Part shown: positions 24,084-33,911 of the stretch, piece after piece
Layout of the letters: each line of letters begins with the position of its first letter
Numbering within the stretch: the stretch's first letter is position 1
Assembly: GCA_003991915.1 (NCBI GenBank)
Contig: RQTK01000314.1
Span: 339,175-403,174, forward strand
Direction: 5' to 3'
Source of the DNA: Elysia chlorotica
Taxonomy: Eukaryota; Mollusca; Gastropoda; Plakobranchidae
DNA length: 64,000 bases
The notes under the pieces: model-generated
What the model saw: only the letters and a program-made list of their open reading frames with translations
What the model was told of the DNA's origin: nothing
Databases searched by the model: none
Position numbers and translations under genes: made by a program

Positions 24084-27000
24084 CTCTCTCTCTCTCCTTT
24101 AAAATCACTGTTTGGTTGGCATGGTTTTGTTTCCTCTCATATTGAGTGGAGTCCACTTTAAATCAATGCCCCCTATTTGGGAGCAATAATGACAACTTTT
24201 ATGTTCATTCGCTAGTTCAACTCATCCTTGACTCAAACACTTTCAGAACATAATAATTGTTCAATTTGATGAAATTTGAAAGTGAAGATCAGTCAAATTC
24301 CTAGACGGCAGTGCTGTTTGTGTGACAGAAATGTTGATATTAAGGGAAAAGTGGACTCCACTGTACAACTGTCCGTTCCTTGCAGGTGAAATGTGTTCTG
24401 ATTGGGTTTGATCCCGATATCAGCTACATGAAACTGATTCGGGCGGCCAGTTACTTGAAGAGACCCGAGTGCATATACCTGGCGACCAATGAAGACAGTG
24501 CGTTCCCCTCAACCAACCCAAACATTTCCATACCCGGTATGTGTCGGACATTCTCTAATTTTACACAATGTGATTGTCTCTTGCAGGTTAAGTGTGTTGT
24601 GGTGGGATTCGACCCCCACATCAGCTACATGAAGATGATTCGCGCCGCCAGCTACCTGAAAAATCCGGACTGTTTGTTTCTAGCCACCAATAAAGATGGC
24701 TCCCTCCCAGTCAAAGACTCAGTCATTCGTATTCCTGGTACAAGTTCATGTGATTTGTTTTCATTCAATTCTTTTTTGTTGGTTTTCACATTGTTTACTA
24801 TTCAACGTTCCTCTCCATACAAACCATTTGCTTTTCGTATTCAAAAGACATTTAAAATCACTCCTGAGGCATTTCAAATAAAAATTCTCTCAAGCATAAA
24901 ACCCACGGAATGTTTTGAAAGTTTCAATGCAATGCTTGAAGTACTTAAGCTGATACCAAAGAGCTTTAGTTTTCTTTAGCATTCTCCAAAGGTTTGTATC
25001 TACGTTTCAATCTGTTCTAGCCGTCTTCATGCAAAACACCCCTTATAAAGAACAAGAACCTAATTCACGTTTGCATCTTGCAATATTATTATGGTTAAAG
25101 TGATCATTTTTGGACAGGTATCATATCCTCACCGGGCTAACAGAACAGTAGATTTTTTTTAATAGCTTAAAACTGGGGGGGGGGGAATATTTCCTGCTGC
25201 TTTCATGCAAAACACCCCTTATAATTTTTAGTTAAAATATGTAAAGAACAAGAACCTAATTCACGTTTGCATCTTGCAATATTATTATGGTTAAAGTGAT
25301 CATTTTTGGACAGGTATCATATCCTCACCAAGCTAGCAGAACAGTAGATTTTTTTAATAGCTTAAAACTGGGGGGGGGAATATTTCCTGCTGCTTTAGAT
25401 CTCAGTGATGATATGGTATACGTGTTGGATAGAAAAGATATGAAGGGAATTTTGATTAAATAAAAGTGGGAGATCTGGGAATCTGCAAAGTAGTCTGAAG
25501 TTTTAGTAACCATTAACACACCGTATCCCCCGGCATCGCACAATAGCGAATTGTACCGGATTGCCCGCTAAACAAATCCGACAGACACGTCAACTATACA
25601 CTTTCATTAGGACTATTTAAAGACAGCGGTAAATAACAATCTTTTGTGCCGGGAAACAAGGAAGAGTCCTAGTATTTTTTAGTCTTTACCCTAAGCAGAT
25701 CGGCGAACGAATAACAAAGTTATCGTGTTTAGAATCATGGCCTTCAATCTGTTGACAAACCTGATTCGTAGCTCACCATCTGCTTCAACTTCAACACATC
25801 GGGTTTACCCTAGGCTAGGGCTAGACAAAGCATGCGAAAGTGTATTATGATACACAGTCTGTGTTATAGTACAGTTGGGGAATGGGTGTTCAACTGGTAT
25901 GCAGTTAAACAAACGGCAATGGGATTGGTCACATGTTGTTTGAATGCTATTTGCAACCAGTATGTTTGTATCCACTTGTTGATAGGAAAAAACTACTAGT
26001 GCTTAGTTGTATTTGTTTCTTAAATTATTCTATTTCTAGCAAATTCAGTAATGTAATGGTCTTTCATGGAATGGACAGTCACCTTTAAACTTTAATGATA
26101 TGGACACTAAATCAAGTAAAGTTTATTTGAAATTCACTTAAAAACTTTAAGATAGGACTTTTTTTTTTTAAACCCACACCAATGCTTTTTAGTACGTACT
26201 TGGATATATTTTTAGTCTATTTGAATCGTGTATATGTTCCTTTAATGAGCGTGAAAATTGGTACATTTTTTCATTTTTTTTATGAGTTGCTCATGTTGAA
26301 GCAGCTTTCACCACTGCTTTTATTAGATGGTGTTTTTTACACTCACCTCAGATTTATCATAGAGCATAAAAGTAGCATTAATTAGCCCTCAAAGACTGAA
26401 CAAAATATTATCACTTAGAAATAAAATTGTAATTATTGACGGTCAGGGATGTATCGTCACATCTTAACTTCTTATGGATCTTGTGTCCATATTTATGTAA
26501 GTGTTTTATTTGAAATTTGCATTTCCTGTTCTCTAAAGTGGAAAGCATAAAACATCAAGAAGTTTTTCTATTTATGTGGTGTCCATCTTTTATTCATGTT
26601 TGAAACTTAAAGCTGGCTGTTCTTGGACAAGACTTGAACAAGTGCACATTCAAAATCCATCTGAAAACTGAAGTTGTTTTTTTCCTACTCTTCCAATGTC
26701 CGCTTGGTGTGCTGCGTATTGTGTGTGTGTGCCGTGCAGGGACGGGCTGTATGGTGAGCCCAGTGAGCATTGCCAGTGGCCGCGAGCCCATCGTGATGGG
26801 GAAGCCTGCGCCCAACATGTTTGAAGTTCTACGCAAGGTGCACAACCTGGACCCGTCGCGCTGCATGATGGTTGGAGACAGGTGAGGCTGTGGGTTTTAC
26901 CTGTGTGGTGGTTGGAGACAGGTGAGGCGGTGGTTAGGTTTGGTAGGACTGTCTTTTCTTTTCACTTCATCTCCAGGTCCAGTTTTTTCTAATAGAAATA

Positions 27001-27714
27001 TTGTAAAGATTTTCTTTAAGCAAGTGTTGTTGTTTTTTTGTTGTTTTTTTTTCCTCTGCTAGCTGTGATATTTTAATTTTTAATCAAAGGCTATTTATTA
27101 TGTTTTAGAACATCATGGACACAATATAGCCGTTGCTGTGCTGAGGTGCCGTAAAAACAAACTCAACTCGCCTCATATATGCTATAACTTGGTTATAAAG
27201 TTTATAAGTGCTAGTTGTTCCAGGCTTAATTTTCTGCCATGTTACCCGCATGGAACTCGAGTAAAGTCTACTTTTACCTGCAATACCACATGGACAGTTG
27301 GACAGTTGAGTTGGGCCTGACATCCAATGTTAGGATGATATAGGCTATATTGTAGACGGGCCTCAAGACTGACGTCTGAAATTTAATGTGCGACCACACA
27401 TGAAAGGTCACGATACCTGAACTCTTGTCTCAGCCGGTCACATTATACTGACACAGACCCAACCAGTTGCAAAATCACGAGTCTGAACTGTTGACTTGTT
27501 CTGCCACTTGATCCAATACTTTGCAATGTCCGTTCCCCCCAGACTTGACACAGACATCCAGTTCGCCAGGAACTGTGGGATGCACTCCATGCTGGTTCTC
27601 TCGGGGATCAGCACCATCGACGACATCCAGCGACCGGCCGAGATAGGGGAGGAAACCCACACACGCCCAGACTTCTACGCAGAAAATTTAGCTGGACTTG
27701 GCATATTTATTTAA
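17589..27714 (+). CDS. PGP: HAD-type phosphatase, PGP/chronophin family, with three alternative cap exons
   Basis: Hydrolyses small phosphate esters. Mammalian relatives act on 2-phosphoglycolate/glycerol-3-phosphate (PGP) or pyridoxal phosphate (PDXP). Exons: 17589-17664, 18858-18925, 20375-20467, 21342-21482, 22472-22534, one of A/B/C (23713-23863, 24386-24536, 24587-24737), 26740-26881, 27543-27714. All phases agree and give about 301 residues, the usual family length. Motif I is FDCDGVLWDG with nucleophile D23 and acid/base D25; motif II is VTNNSS (residues 55-60); motif III is K219 in VMGKPAPNMF; motif IV is VGDRLDTD (242-249). The region between motifs II and III is the C2-type cap. No signal peptide or membrane span, so cytosolic. 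It is closer to PGP than to PDXP in the SYMK and ATNxD stretches, but orthology within this group is uncertain in invertebrates. Every catalytic residue is intact. Confidence 0.93.
18858..18925 (+). CDS. PGP: PGP-like exon 2
   Basis: The acceptor is ctgctcaacag. The exon completes the Gly and reads VLWDGNGPINGSLETVLRLK then EL, the conserved block after motif I that starts the cap linker. The donor CTT|gtgggt is in phase 0. Confidence 0.92.
19012..19285 (-). mobile_element. Full-length SINE in PGP-like intron 2
   Basis: The inverted tail (gagctggtttaacgtccaac) is followed by the full body and the second-type head: B box in gatcgtgggattcgaagcgc and A box near 19255-19280. Several differences from the other copies. 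Confidence 0.85.
20375..20467 (+). CDS. PGP: PGP-like exon 3 (motif II)
   Basis: The acceptor is ctctcgctgtccag. It is 31 codons, GKRVFYVTNNSSQTREHYVK onward to YGYDAKK. TNNSS is the HAD motif II that binds the phosphate. The donor AAG|gtgggt is in phase 0. It is GC-rich relative to the surrounding intron. Confidence 0.93.
21342..21482 (+). CDS. PGP: PGP-like exon 4 (start of cap)
   Basis: Forty-seven codons, DEILCTAWIAAEYLRAANFK through KVYVMGKKES to KYTGPG. This matches the family block LEVFGTAYCTALYLRQ. Phase 0 at both ends; the donor is GGG|gtaggt. Confidence 0.93.
22005..22165 (-). mobile_element. Decayed SINE fragment in PGP-like intron 4
   Basis: Short matches to the inverted body and head (atgggatacttta, ctttatactgacaccg, cggcagcacgctctacca) sit in the right order, but with internal losses. 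Confidence 0.5.
22472..22534 (+). CDS. PGP: PGP-like exon 5
   Basis: Twenty-one codons, PDPIVGTGYADWLQEIKLDP then E. Phase 0 at both ends; the donor GAG|gtgagg is strong. It is the constitutive upstream partner of the three alternative exons. The next 1,178 bp, to exon A, hold nothing else recognisable. Confidence 0.9.
23713..23863 (+). CDS. PGP: PGP-like alternative exon 6A (Tyr variant)
   Basis: The acceptor is gcgtatttgttgcag and the donor is CCCG|gtaggc. It is 151 bp: 50 codons plus the first base of a Gly codon. It reads VKCVLVGFDPDFSYMKLLRA, then ASHLAVPDCMFVNT, STESAYPTDS and KAIVIP. It shares about 29 of 50 residues with exon B and 27 with C (hand count). It is the most divergent copy: the usual ATNxD is replaced by NTSTE and the specificity-loop position is Tyr. 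The frame is intact and splice sites are sound, so it is unlikely to be a relic. Confidence 0.9.
24020..24095. repeat. (CT)n tract between alternative exons A and B
   Basis: About 35 CT units with two CTAT interruptions, 157 bp after exon A's donor. On the sense strand this is a long pyrimidine tract, the kind of sequence bound by PTB-type splicing repressors. A regulatory role is inference. Confidence 0.85.
24145..24362. repeat. 15-bp perfect inverted repeat upstream of exon B
   Basis: agtggagtccacttt at 24145-24159 is the exact reverse complement of aaagtggactccact at 24348-24362, with 188 bp between. The right arm ends 23 bp before exon B. It could be an RNA stem that hides exon B's branch-point region, or the ends of a small transposon relic. 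I see no target duplication. Confidence 0.75.
24386..24536 (+). CDS. PGP: PGP-like alternative exon 6B (Phe variant)
   Basis: The acceptor is gtccgttccttgcag and the donor is CCCG|gtatgt. It is 151 bp with the same phases as A and C. It reads VKCVLIGFDPDISYMKLIRA, then ASYLKRPECIYLATNE and DSAFPSTNPNISIP. About 32 of 50 residues match exon C (hand count). The ATNED motif is kept, and the specificity-loop position is Phe. Confidence 0.92.
24537..24586 (+). promoter_or_regulatory. 50-nt intron separating exons B and C
   Basis: From gtatgt to ctcttgcag is exactly 50 nt. The best branch-point candidate is ctctaat, with A at 24558: 21 nt from B's donor and 28 nt from C's acceptor. That is too near the donor for normal spliceosome assembly, so direct B-to-C splicing should be sterically blocked, as known for alpha-tropomyosin-type exon pairs. 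Confidence 0.7.
24587..24737 (+). CDS. PGP: PGP-like alternative exon 6C (Leu variant, most PGP-like)
   Basis: The acceptor is tgattgtctcttgcag and the donor is CCTG|gtacaa. It is 151 bp. It reads VKCVVVGFDPHISYMKMIRA, then ASYLKNPDCLFLATNKD and GSLPVKDSVIRIP. It is the closest to mammalian PGP (VVVGFDPHFSYMK, TNMDNRLP), including Leu at the specificity-loop position. It is probably the ancestral-like form, joined to exon 7 across a 2,002-bp intron. Confidence 0.92.
25016..25385. repeat. ~180-bp tandem duplication in the intron after exon C
   Basis: The segment from tcatgcaaaacacccctta at about 25028 through ggggggaatatttcctgctg recurs from about 25204. The second copy carries an extra tttttagttaaaatatgt. 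The copies are otherwise almost identical. From 25,400 to 26,700 there is only AT-rich intron. Confidence 0.85.
26740..26881 (+). CDS. PGP: PGP-like exon 7 (motif III)
   Basis: The acceptor is gtgtgtgtgccgtgcag. It enters with GG to complete the Gly begun by A, B or C: GTGCMVSPVSIASGREP, then IVMGKPAPNMFEVLRK and SRCMMVGD. K219 is the catalytic motif III lysine. It exits in phase 2 at GACAG|gtgagg. The following intron opens with a near copy of the exon end (gtggttggagacaggtgagg at about 26909). Confidence 0.93.
27305..27472 (-). mobile_element. SINE body just upstream of PGP-like exon 8
   Basis: An inverted tail (gttgagttgggcctgacatc) and body without a head, diverged from consensus. It ends about 70 bp before the exon 8 acceptor. 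Confidence 0.8.
27543..27714 (+). CDS. PGP: PGP-like exon 8 (motif IV and stop)
   Basis: The acceptor is gtccgttccccccag. It completes Arg of VGDR, then LDTDIQFARNCGMHSMLVLS and GISTIDDIQRP, to PDFYAENLAGLGIFI and TAA at 27712. It matches family motif IV and the conserved PDFYVDSIADL end. Confidence 0.93.
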
Positions 27715-30540
27715 AGAAGTAAGCTTTTATTTATCTGTTTGTCAAACGCAAGGTGCTCTTTTTTTTGTACTGGAGTTGTACTGTATCAGAAACCAATGTG
27801 TCAATACATTTAGGGGTGTAGCCCATACCTAATTGTGATTTGAATGCTCATCTCAGATTTGGTCATTTGTCTCTGCGCCATATTTTTATCACTCTTGCAA
27901 GAGAATTGGTTGAAGTTTTTCTTAATAAATTGGCTACGGATTGACAGCCGGTTCTATTTACCCATTTCCTTTAATTTGGATACAGAAAAAAATTGTATTT
28001 TGTAGACAATATTATTATAGTCTTTTTTTAACTCTTGTGCGACTTATGCTAGTAATGTGTTTAGAATGATGTCCTCCTGACATTGGTAAAGGCAGAAAAA
28101 GAGAGAGAGTGACTTGTCTCCCTGTTATTTTATGTTGGTTTTTTTTTTTCATTTCTTAATAAAAACGAGATCCTGGCTACCTGTGTGCTTTACATCTGCT
28201 GAGTGGACTGTGATAAAAACTGATATTGTGCAGTGTTTCTGTTTGACATGTAGATCAGATAGGCCTACATACACAAGTATGATTGTCTTTTTAAGGCCTA
28301 GATACTTTATGATACTTGAAGAAGTATGATATTGATGATCATTATACATGTGTATCATTTGATCTTGAAATTTGACATGGAACATTTTAAATTGTATTTT
28401 TTAGATTGATTAATTTAATTCTTTGGTTTTATGATGCGGGTTGTGATTCTAGGCATTTCCGCTGGAAATATTTATAAAGATAAAAATCTAGCCATAATCT
28501 TCTGTCTTCCCGATGAAAGTTCAGGGCTGAGAAAATTTTTCAACTGACTGTGAGTCTCTCGTACCGTCCACGATTTAGCCTTGTTGCTAGCGATGGACGT
28601 TAAGAAATCAAGCCAAACTAAACCAAAGATATCCATACTTTTGCGGCGAGGGATTAGTTGTCAGAACATGAAGATGTTTTGAAGCAGATGAGTAAAAAAT
28701 GGTACTTTCTTGATATAAACTTTGCTGAAGCTTTCATGATCCGCCAAATAAACAGTCGCATGCATAAAATTAAGGATTGCAGGACAAAAGTCCACAAACA
28801 TAATGACTTTTTTTTCATAGCTTTGTTTTTAGTCTTAACTAATTTATTATGTCTTTGTTTGTTCACAATGCCTATTAAGTCCAGAAAACAAAGGTGCTTT
28901 AACCCTGTGAATGAGGCTTTTGATGTGATGCTGGATTTTAAGCCATAGACCCATAGGCCACCAAAGTCTTTGAATATTTATATACCTACAAAGTGCTTAA
29001 CCTGGAAGATAATTTATAAAAAACCGAGAAAGGCGGTGTAATGAGCTTCATGATCATATCATCACGGATTGGCCATAATGATCTACTACACAATAGGTTG
29101 GTGAAAGTTTCATTGATTAAAAATAGACTTGTTTGTTTCTCTTAGTAGCAAAAAATGTTATTAAAATTCTGAAATTGATCTTTGAAAACACAAATTAATG
29201 AATATACATAGATGTTTCATTGACATCTATGCCCTTCAATACTCAGCTTTTGAATACATTCAATTCAAGGACAAATTCAATGCTTAATCTTTGTCCTGGT
29301 CAATATCATGTCCTGTTATGAACCACGGAATCATATATTATTGCTGATCACACAAGAAAAAAGTTTTACCATCTGTCACACTCATAATACTCAAGAAAGC
29401 CGAAGTGATGTAAAAACACCGAATGTGACAATTTAAGATATCCCATGTATTTTTATTTATAGTCATTTGCTGTTTTAATATTCTGTTTTTAGCTGCACAG
29501 CCTTTGTTTCATATCACCTGTGATAACAATTCCTGCATAACCTAGAAGATATTCTTTGCCCTTCCTATAATGTTTTTTAATTAAATTATTTGGAATATTT
29601 TTAATGTTGCAGCTGGGGAAACCCATGTATTTGTACTGTACACAGTTAATGTATTGCTCCAAAAATTGTTAGAAATTTACGTGTTTAAAAACTTTGTACT
29701 TGTTTGATATTCGTTGACTGGTGCTTCCATTTTTTTTTTTGTCTCAATGGTTGTGACCAGGTACGTTGTATAGCTGCAATAATTTGAGGTTTTTTTTAAA
29801 TTTTCTAATTAATATTTTACTCAAACTGTCGAAGCCTACTCAGATTATTATTATGTTAACTCAGAGCTACTCATTGTCTTCAGTGACTTGATTTCCTCTT
29901 CCTCTCAATAACAAGTAGGTCTAGACATATCTCCACAGTGAAAAAATAGACTTTAAAATCAGTTCAGGTAAAATACTCAAGACAATGATGTTAAATATTT
30001 TATGGAAATGTATGAATATATATGAATTATATATATAGGAAATATGTGTGAATAGATATTTATGTTTGTGTTTGTAAATAAATTACATTAGTTAGCTTCA
30101 AAGATCGGCTGTTTTCTGCCAATACGTTATATTTAGGACTTATAAGTCTGCCTTACTTTTAACTAAATCAATGATTTTTCATTTTGTTGAAAAAGAAACA
30201 AGTATAGACGCAAAACACACATGCAGTCTTTTTACTGTTCTCACTTGTCTCGTTTTTTCAGAAATATTTATTTGAATTGCGTGTGTCGGTGTTTTACCCA
30301 TATTAAATTTAATAGTATACCACATTTATGTATATATATTTAAACTTATTAATAGTTAGACAGTGGCAATTTGTAACTGTGTATACAAGTATTTCCTTTT
30401 TACCTGCAACCAAGTGTAAAATTGTTTGCTGGGATGACTATTAAGATATCAGAAATAGTATATGGAAAAGAATTACCATGTTATCTATGCCAATTGATGT
30501 ATCAGAGACTTGTAGTTGTATGTGAATTCCATCATCCTTC
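27715..30540 (+). other. 3' untranslated/flanking region of the PGP-like gene
   Basis: AT-rich sequence without a recognisable coding region. The first consensus polyadenylation signal is aataaa at 27924-27929, 210 bp after the stop. Another aataaa is near 30077. Which is used cannot be told from sequence. Confidence 0.5.
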
Positions 30541-30619
30541 TTTTCTAACATGTGCAGATGATGTTACATGTATGTTTAACTAGGCTAGGCGTCAAACATG
30601 CTTCACATAGGTAGTTGAT

Positions 30620-31515
30620 TATGATACAAGTTGAACGTGCTACATGTACGATGTAAATGGTTGATGTCATACAAGATGAACATGCTACACATAGATGGTT
30701 GACTGGGATATGAGTAACATGTAGTTGGTTGACTGTGACATGACATGAACATGCTACATGTAGGTGGTTGACTGTTACATGAGATGAACATGCTACATGT
30801 AGGTGGTTGACTGTTACATGAGATAAACATGCTACATGTAGGTGGTTGACTGTTACATGAGATAAACATGCTACATGTAGGTGGTTAACTGTTACATGAG
30901 ATAAACATGCTACATGTAGGTGGTTAACTGTTACATGAGATGAACATGCTACATGTAGTTGGCTGACTGTGACATGAGATGAACTTGCTACATGTAGGTG
31001 GTTAACTGTTACATGAGATGAACATGCTACATGTAGCTGGTTGACTGTGACATGAGATGAACATGCTACATGTAGTTGGTTGACTGTGACATGAGATGAA
31101 CATGCTACATGTAGTTGGTTGACTGTGACATGAGATGAACATGCTACATGTAGTTGGTTGACTGTGACATGAGATGAACATGCTACATGTAGTTGGTTGA
31201 CTGTGACATGAGATGAACATGCTACATGTAGTTGGTTGACTGTGACATGACATGAACATGCTACATGTAGTTGGTTGACTGTGACATGAGATGAACATGC
31301 TACATGTAGTTGGTTGACTGTTACATGAGATGAACACATGTAGTTGGTTGACCGTGACATGAGATGAACATGCTACATGTAGTTGATTGACCGTGACATG
31401 AGATGAACATGCTACATGTAGTTGGTTGACTGTTACATGAGATGAACACATGTAGTTGGTTGACTGTGACATGAGATGAACATGCTACATGTAGCTGGTT
31501 GGCTGTGGTATGTGT
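30620..31515. repeat. 39-bp satellite array, about 20 copies
   Basis: Units read gaacatgctacatgtagttg then gttgactgtgacatgagat. The centre (31040-31320) is nearly uniform, both ends are degenerate, and a few units are shortened to gaacacatgtag. Each unit holds the palindrome ctacatgtag. Because 39 is a multiple of three, the minus strand stays open for 271 codons as a 13-residue repeat (HVTVNQLHVACSS). I regard this as a by-product. Confidence 0.93.
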
Positions 31516-31784
31516 TGAAGTTACTTGGAACTTCAAAAAAGATTGAACCAGTAGACATTAAACTTGTGGTTGACATCTTTGCCTCGAGTCAGACGCATTG
31601 TTTTATTACAATCCATTGTTTAGTTATGTGGCTGTTACCATATTACCATATTTAATTATATTTTAAATATAAACTCTGGTACACTTTTACTTCTAACAAT
31701 TATTTGTAGTAGCAGTAGCAGCAGCATAATTAATAGTAGTTGTTGTTGTTGTTGTCGTCGTAGCGGTAGTAGTGGTAGTGGGGG

Positions 31785-32105
31785 ACGCAATGGCCCTGGG
31801 GTAGAACATTGGCTTCCAGTGCAAAAGGTCCGGATTCCAGGCCTGGCGGGGGGCGCGGTGGTCCAGGGGTAGAACATCGGCTTCCGACGCAAAATGTCCC
31901 TAGTTCGAAGCCTGGCTGTTGCGTTCCCTACTGGTTGGGTCGGTGTCAGTATAATGTGACCGGCTGAGACAGGAGTCATGGTATCCCCGCCCTGTCTCGT
32001 GTGTGGCAGCACATAAAATTGTCAGACGTCCGTCTTGGAGCCCGTCCACAATATAGCCTATATAGTGCTGCTGTTGGACGTTAAACCAACCCAACAACAA
32101 CAACA
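31785..32105 (+). mobile_element. SINE with two tandem tRNA-like heads
   Basis: Two heads follow one another: 31787-31850 (ggccctggggtagaacattg) and 31850-31915 (cggtggtccaggggtagaac). One complete body and the tail gttggacgttaaaccaaccc with (CAA)n come next. It is the best complete copy for a family consensus. It is preceded by (GTA)/(GTT) simple repeats at 31700-31775. Confidence 0.9.
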
Positions 32106-32109
32106 ACAT

Positions 32110-32290
32110 CCAGGCCAGGTGATTTCTGGTTGGGTCGGCGTCAGTTTAATGTGACCGGCGGAGACAGAAGTCATGACATTCCTGCCCTGTCTCGTGTTTG
32201 CGGCACATAAAATTGTTAGACGTTAGTCTTGGGGCCCGTCCAATATATAGCCTATGTAGTGCTGATGTTGGACGTAAAACCAACTCAACT
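32110..32290 (+). mobile_element. Second SINE body directly behind the first
   Basis: It starts at tccaggccaggtgatttctg, has no complete head, and carries the full body and tail (ttggacgtaaaaccaactca). It is followed at once by TAG triplets. Confidence 0.85.
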
Positions 32291-32308
32291 AGTAGTAGTA
32301 ATAGTAGC

Positions 32309-32341
<33 letters not shown>

Positions 32342-32384
32342 TGGTCTAAGCTAGACCTAGGTTTGTGGCTGTCCCTTTCTAACC

Positions 32385-32437
<53 letters not shown>

Positions 32438-32465
32438 ATAGTAGTACTAGTAGTAGTAGTAGTAG
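32285..32465. repeat. (TAG)n microsatellite
   Basis: Two TAG runs are separated by a unique stretch at about 32340-32383. They directly extend the SINE tail above. Confidence 0.88.
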
Positions 32466-32869
32466 GCTAGTACATTTAGTTGTAAATATGAAAAGAAAAA
32501 AGAAATGCACAGAACTTCCCAACTGAGGGACAACAATAAAAATAACGCAAGTATTGAAAATACATACATATAATGTTTAGCCTTTACTTGGTTCTTCAAA
32601 CTTAAAAGTAATACATGTAATGGAGACAGACTAATACATGTACTAATAGAGACGTCATATTACATCTTATTATAGAGGCAGATCAATACAAGTAAATAAC
32701 GGAGACAAATCCATGTGAAAGAGATAAAGTAATACATCTAATGTAGACACATCACCTGTCAGGCTTATTAACTTTTTTGTTTGTTTTTGTTTTTGTTTTG
32801 TCTTTTGTGCAAGTTTTTGGCGCGAAACATTCCGAGTTCGCCACATAGGCACTGTATCTGCACAGGGTA

Positions 32870-32874
<5 letters not shown>

Positions 32875-32926
<52 letters not shown>

Positions 32927-33028
32927 CGCTCGCTCTCGCTCTCGCTCTCTCTCTCCCTCTATATCTATCTATCTATCTACCTATCTATTTATTTATTTAC
33001 CTACCTATCTGTCTATCTATCTATCTAT

Positions 33029-33089
<61 letters not shown>

Positions 33090-33102
33090 TATATCTATCT
33101 AT

Positions 33103-33135
<33 letters not shown>

Positions 33136-33160
33136 TCTATTATATCTATCTATTCTATCT
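32875..33160. repeat. (CT)n followed by (TATC)n microsatellite
   Basis: CT and CTCG repeats (32875-32955) pass into interrupted TATC units up to the point where the LINE tail starts near 33161. Confidence 0.9.
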
Positions 33161-33582
33161 GTTCTTATATGCAAGTGAAACATGGACATTAAGTAAGTCT
33201 ATAGAGAAGAGAATAGATGCCTTGGAAATGTGGATGTATAGGAGAATGAACAGAATTTCTTGGAAAGATAAGGTGTCAAATAAGGAGGTCTTGGATAAAG
33301 TTGGCATGCAGAAACTAGAACTGCTGCAATTAATCCAAAGAAGAAAACTGGCATACTATGGCCATATAAGAAGACACTGCAGCATCCAGAAAAGAGTTGT
33401 GGAAGGCAAAGTTGAATGGAAGCGTGGTAGAGGAAGGAAGAGGCAGTCGTGGCTTGCCAACATACAGGAGACATCCCAGTTACGACTGAGTGTAGCCTGT
33501 GAAGCAGCCTTGGACCGTGAAAGATGGCGCCGAATGACAGCCCACCTCGGAGACGGGACGGCACAGCGATAGATAGATAGAG
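33161..33582 (+). mobile_element. 5'-truncated LINE, C-terminal RT region
   Basis: An open frame reads YASETWTLSKSIEKRIDALE, then MWMYRRMNRISWKDKVSNKE, LGDGTAQR and TAG. This is the typical C-terminal end of non-LTR retrotransposon polyproteins. The 3' end runs straight into a (GATA)n tail at about 33568. It begins inside a TATC microsatellite, so the 5' truncation point and the target are simple sequence. An inverted sister copy lies at 35925-36465. Confidence 0.85.
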
Positions 33583-33737
33583 TTGAAGGCACGCGAATTC
33601 ACGGGATTAAAAGTTTAAGTCAATACCAATTCTATGACAAACTATTTCCACGTACTCTAAAACAGTATACCCATTGAACATTGGCACAACATAGCGATGA
33701 TGTTTTTGTGGGCCATAATTTAACGTCACAATTGGCA

Positions 33738-33911
<174 letters not shown>

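Noticed and set aside
23713-24737. Alternative exons as non-functional duplicated exons
   Set aside because: All three keep the frame, exact length, phases and splice sites despite about 36-46% residue divergence. Neutral decay would have broken at least one.
30545-31360. 271-codon minus-strand frame with 13-residue repeats
   Set aside because: Produced by the 39-bp satellite. Both edges decay and there is no splice or start context. Kept only as a curiosity in the findings.
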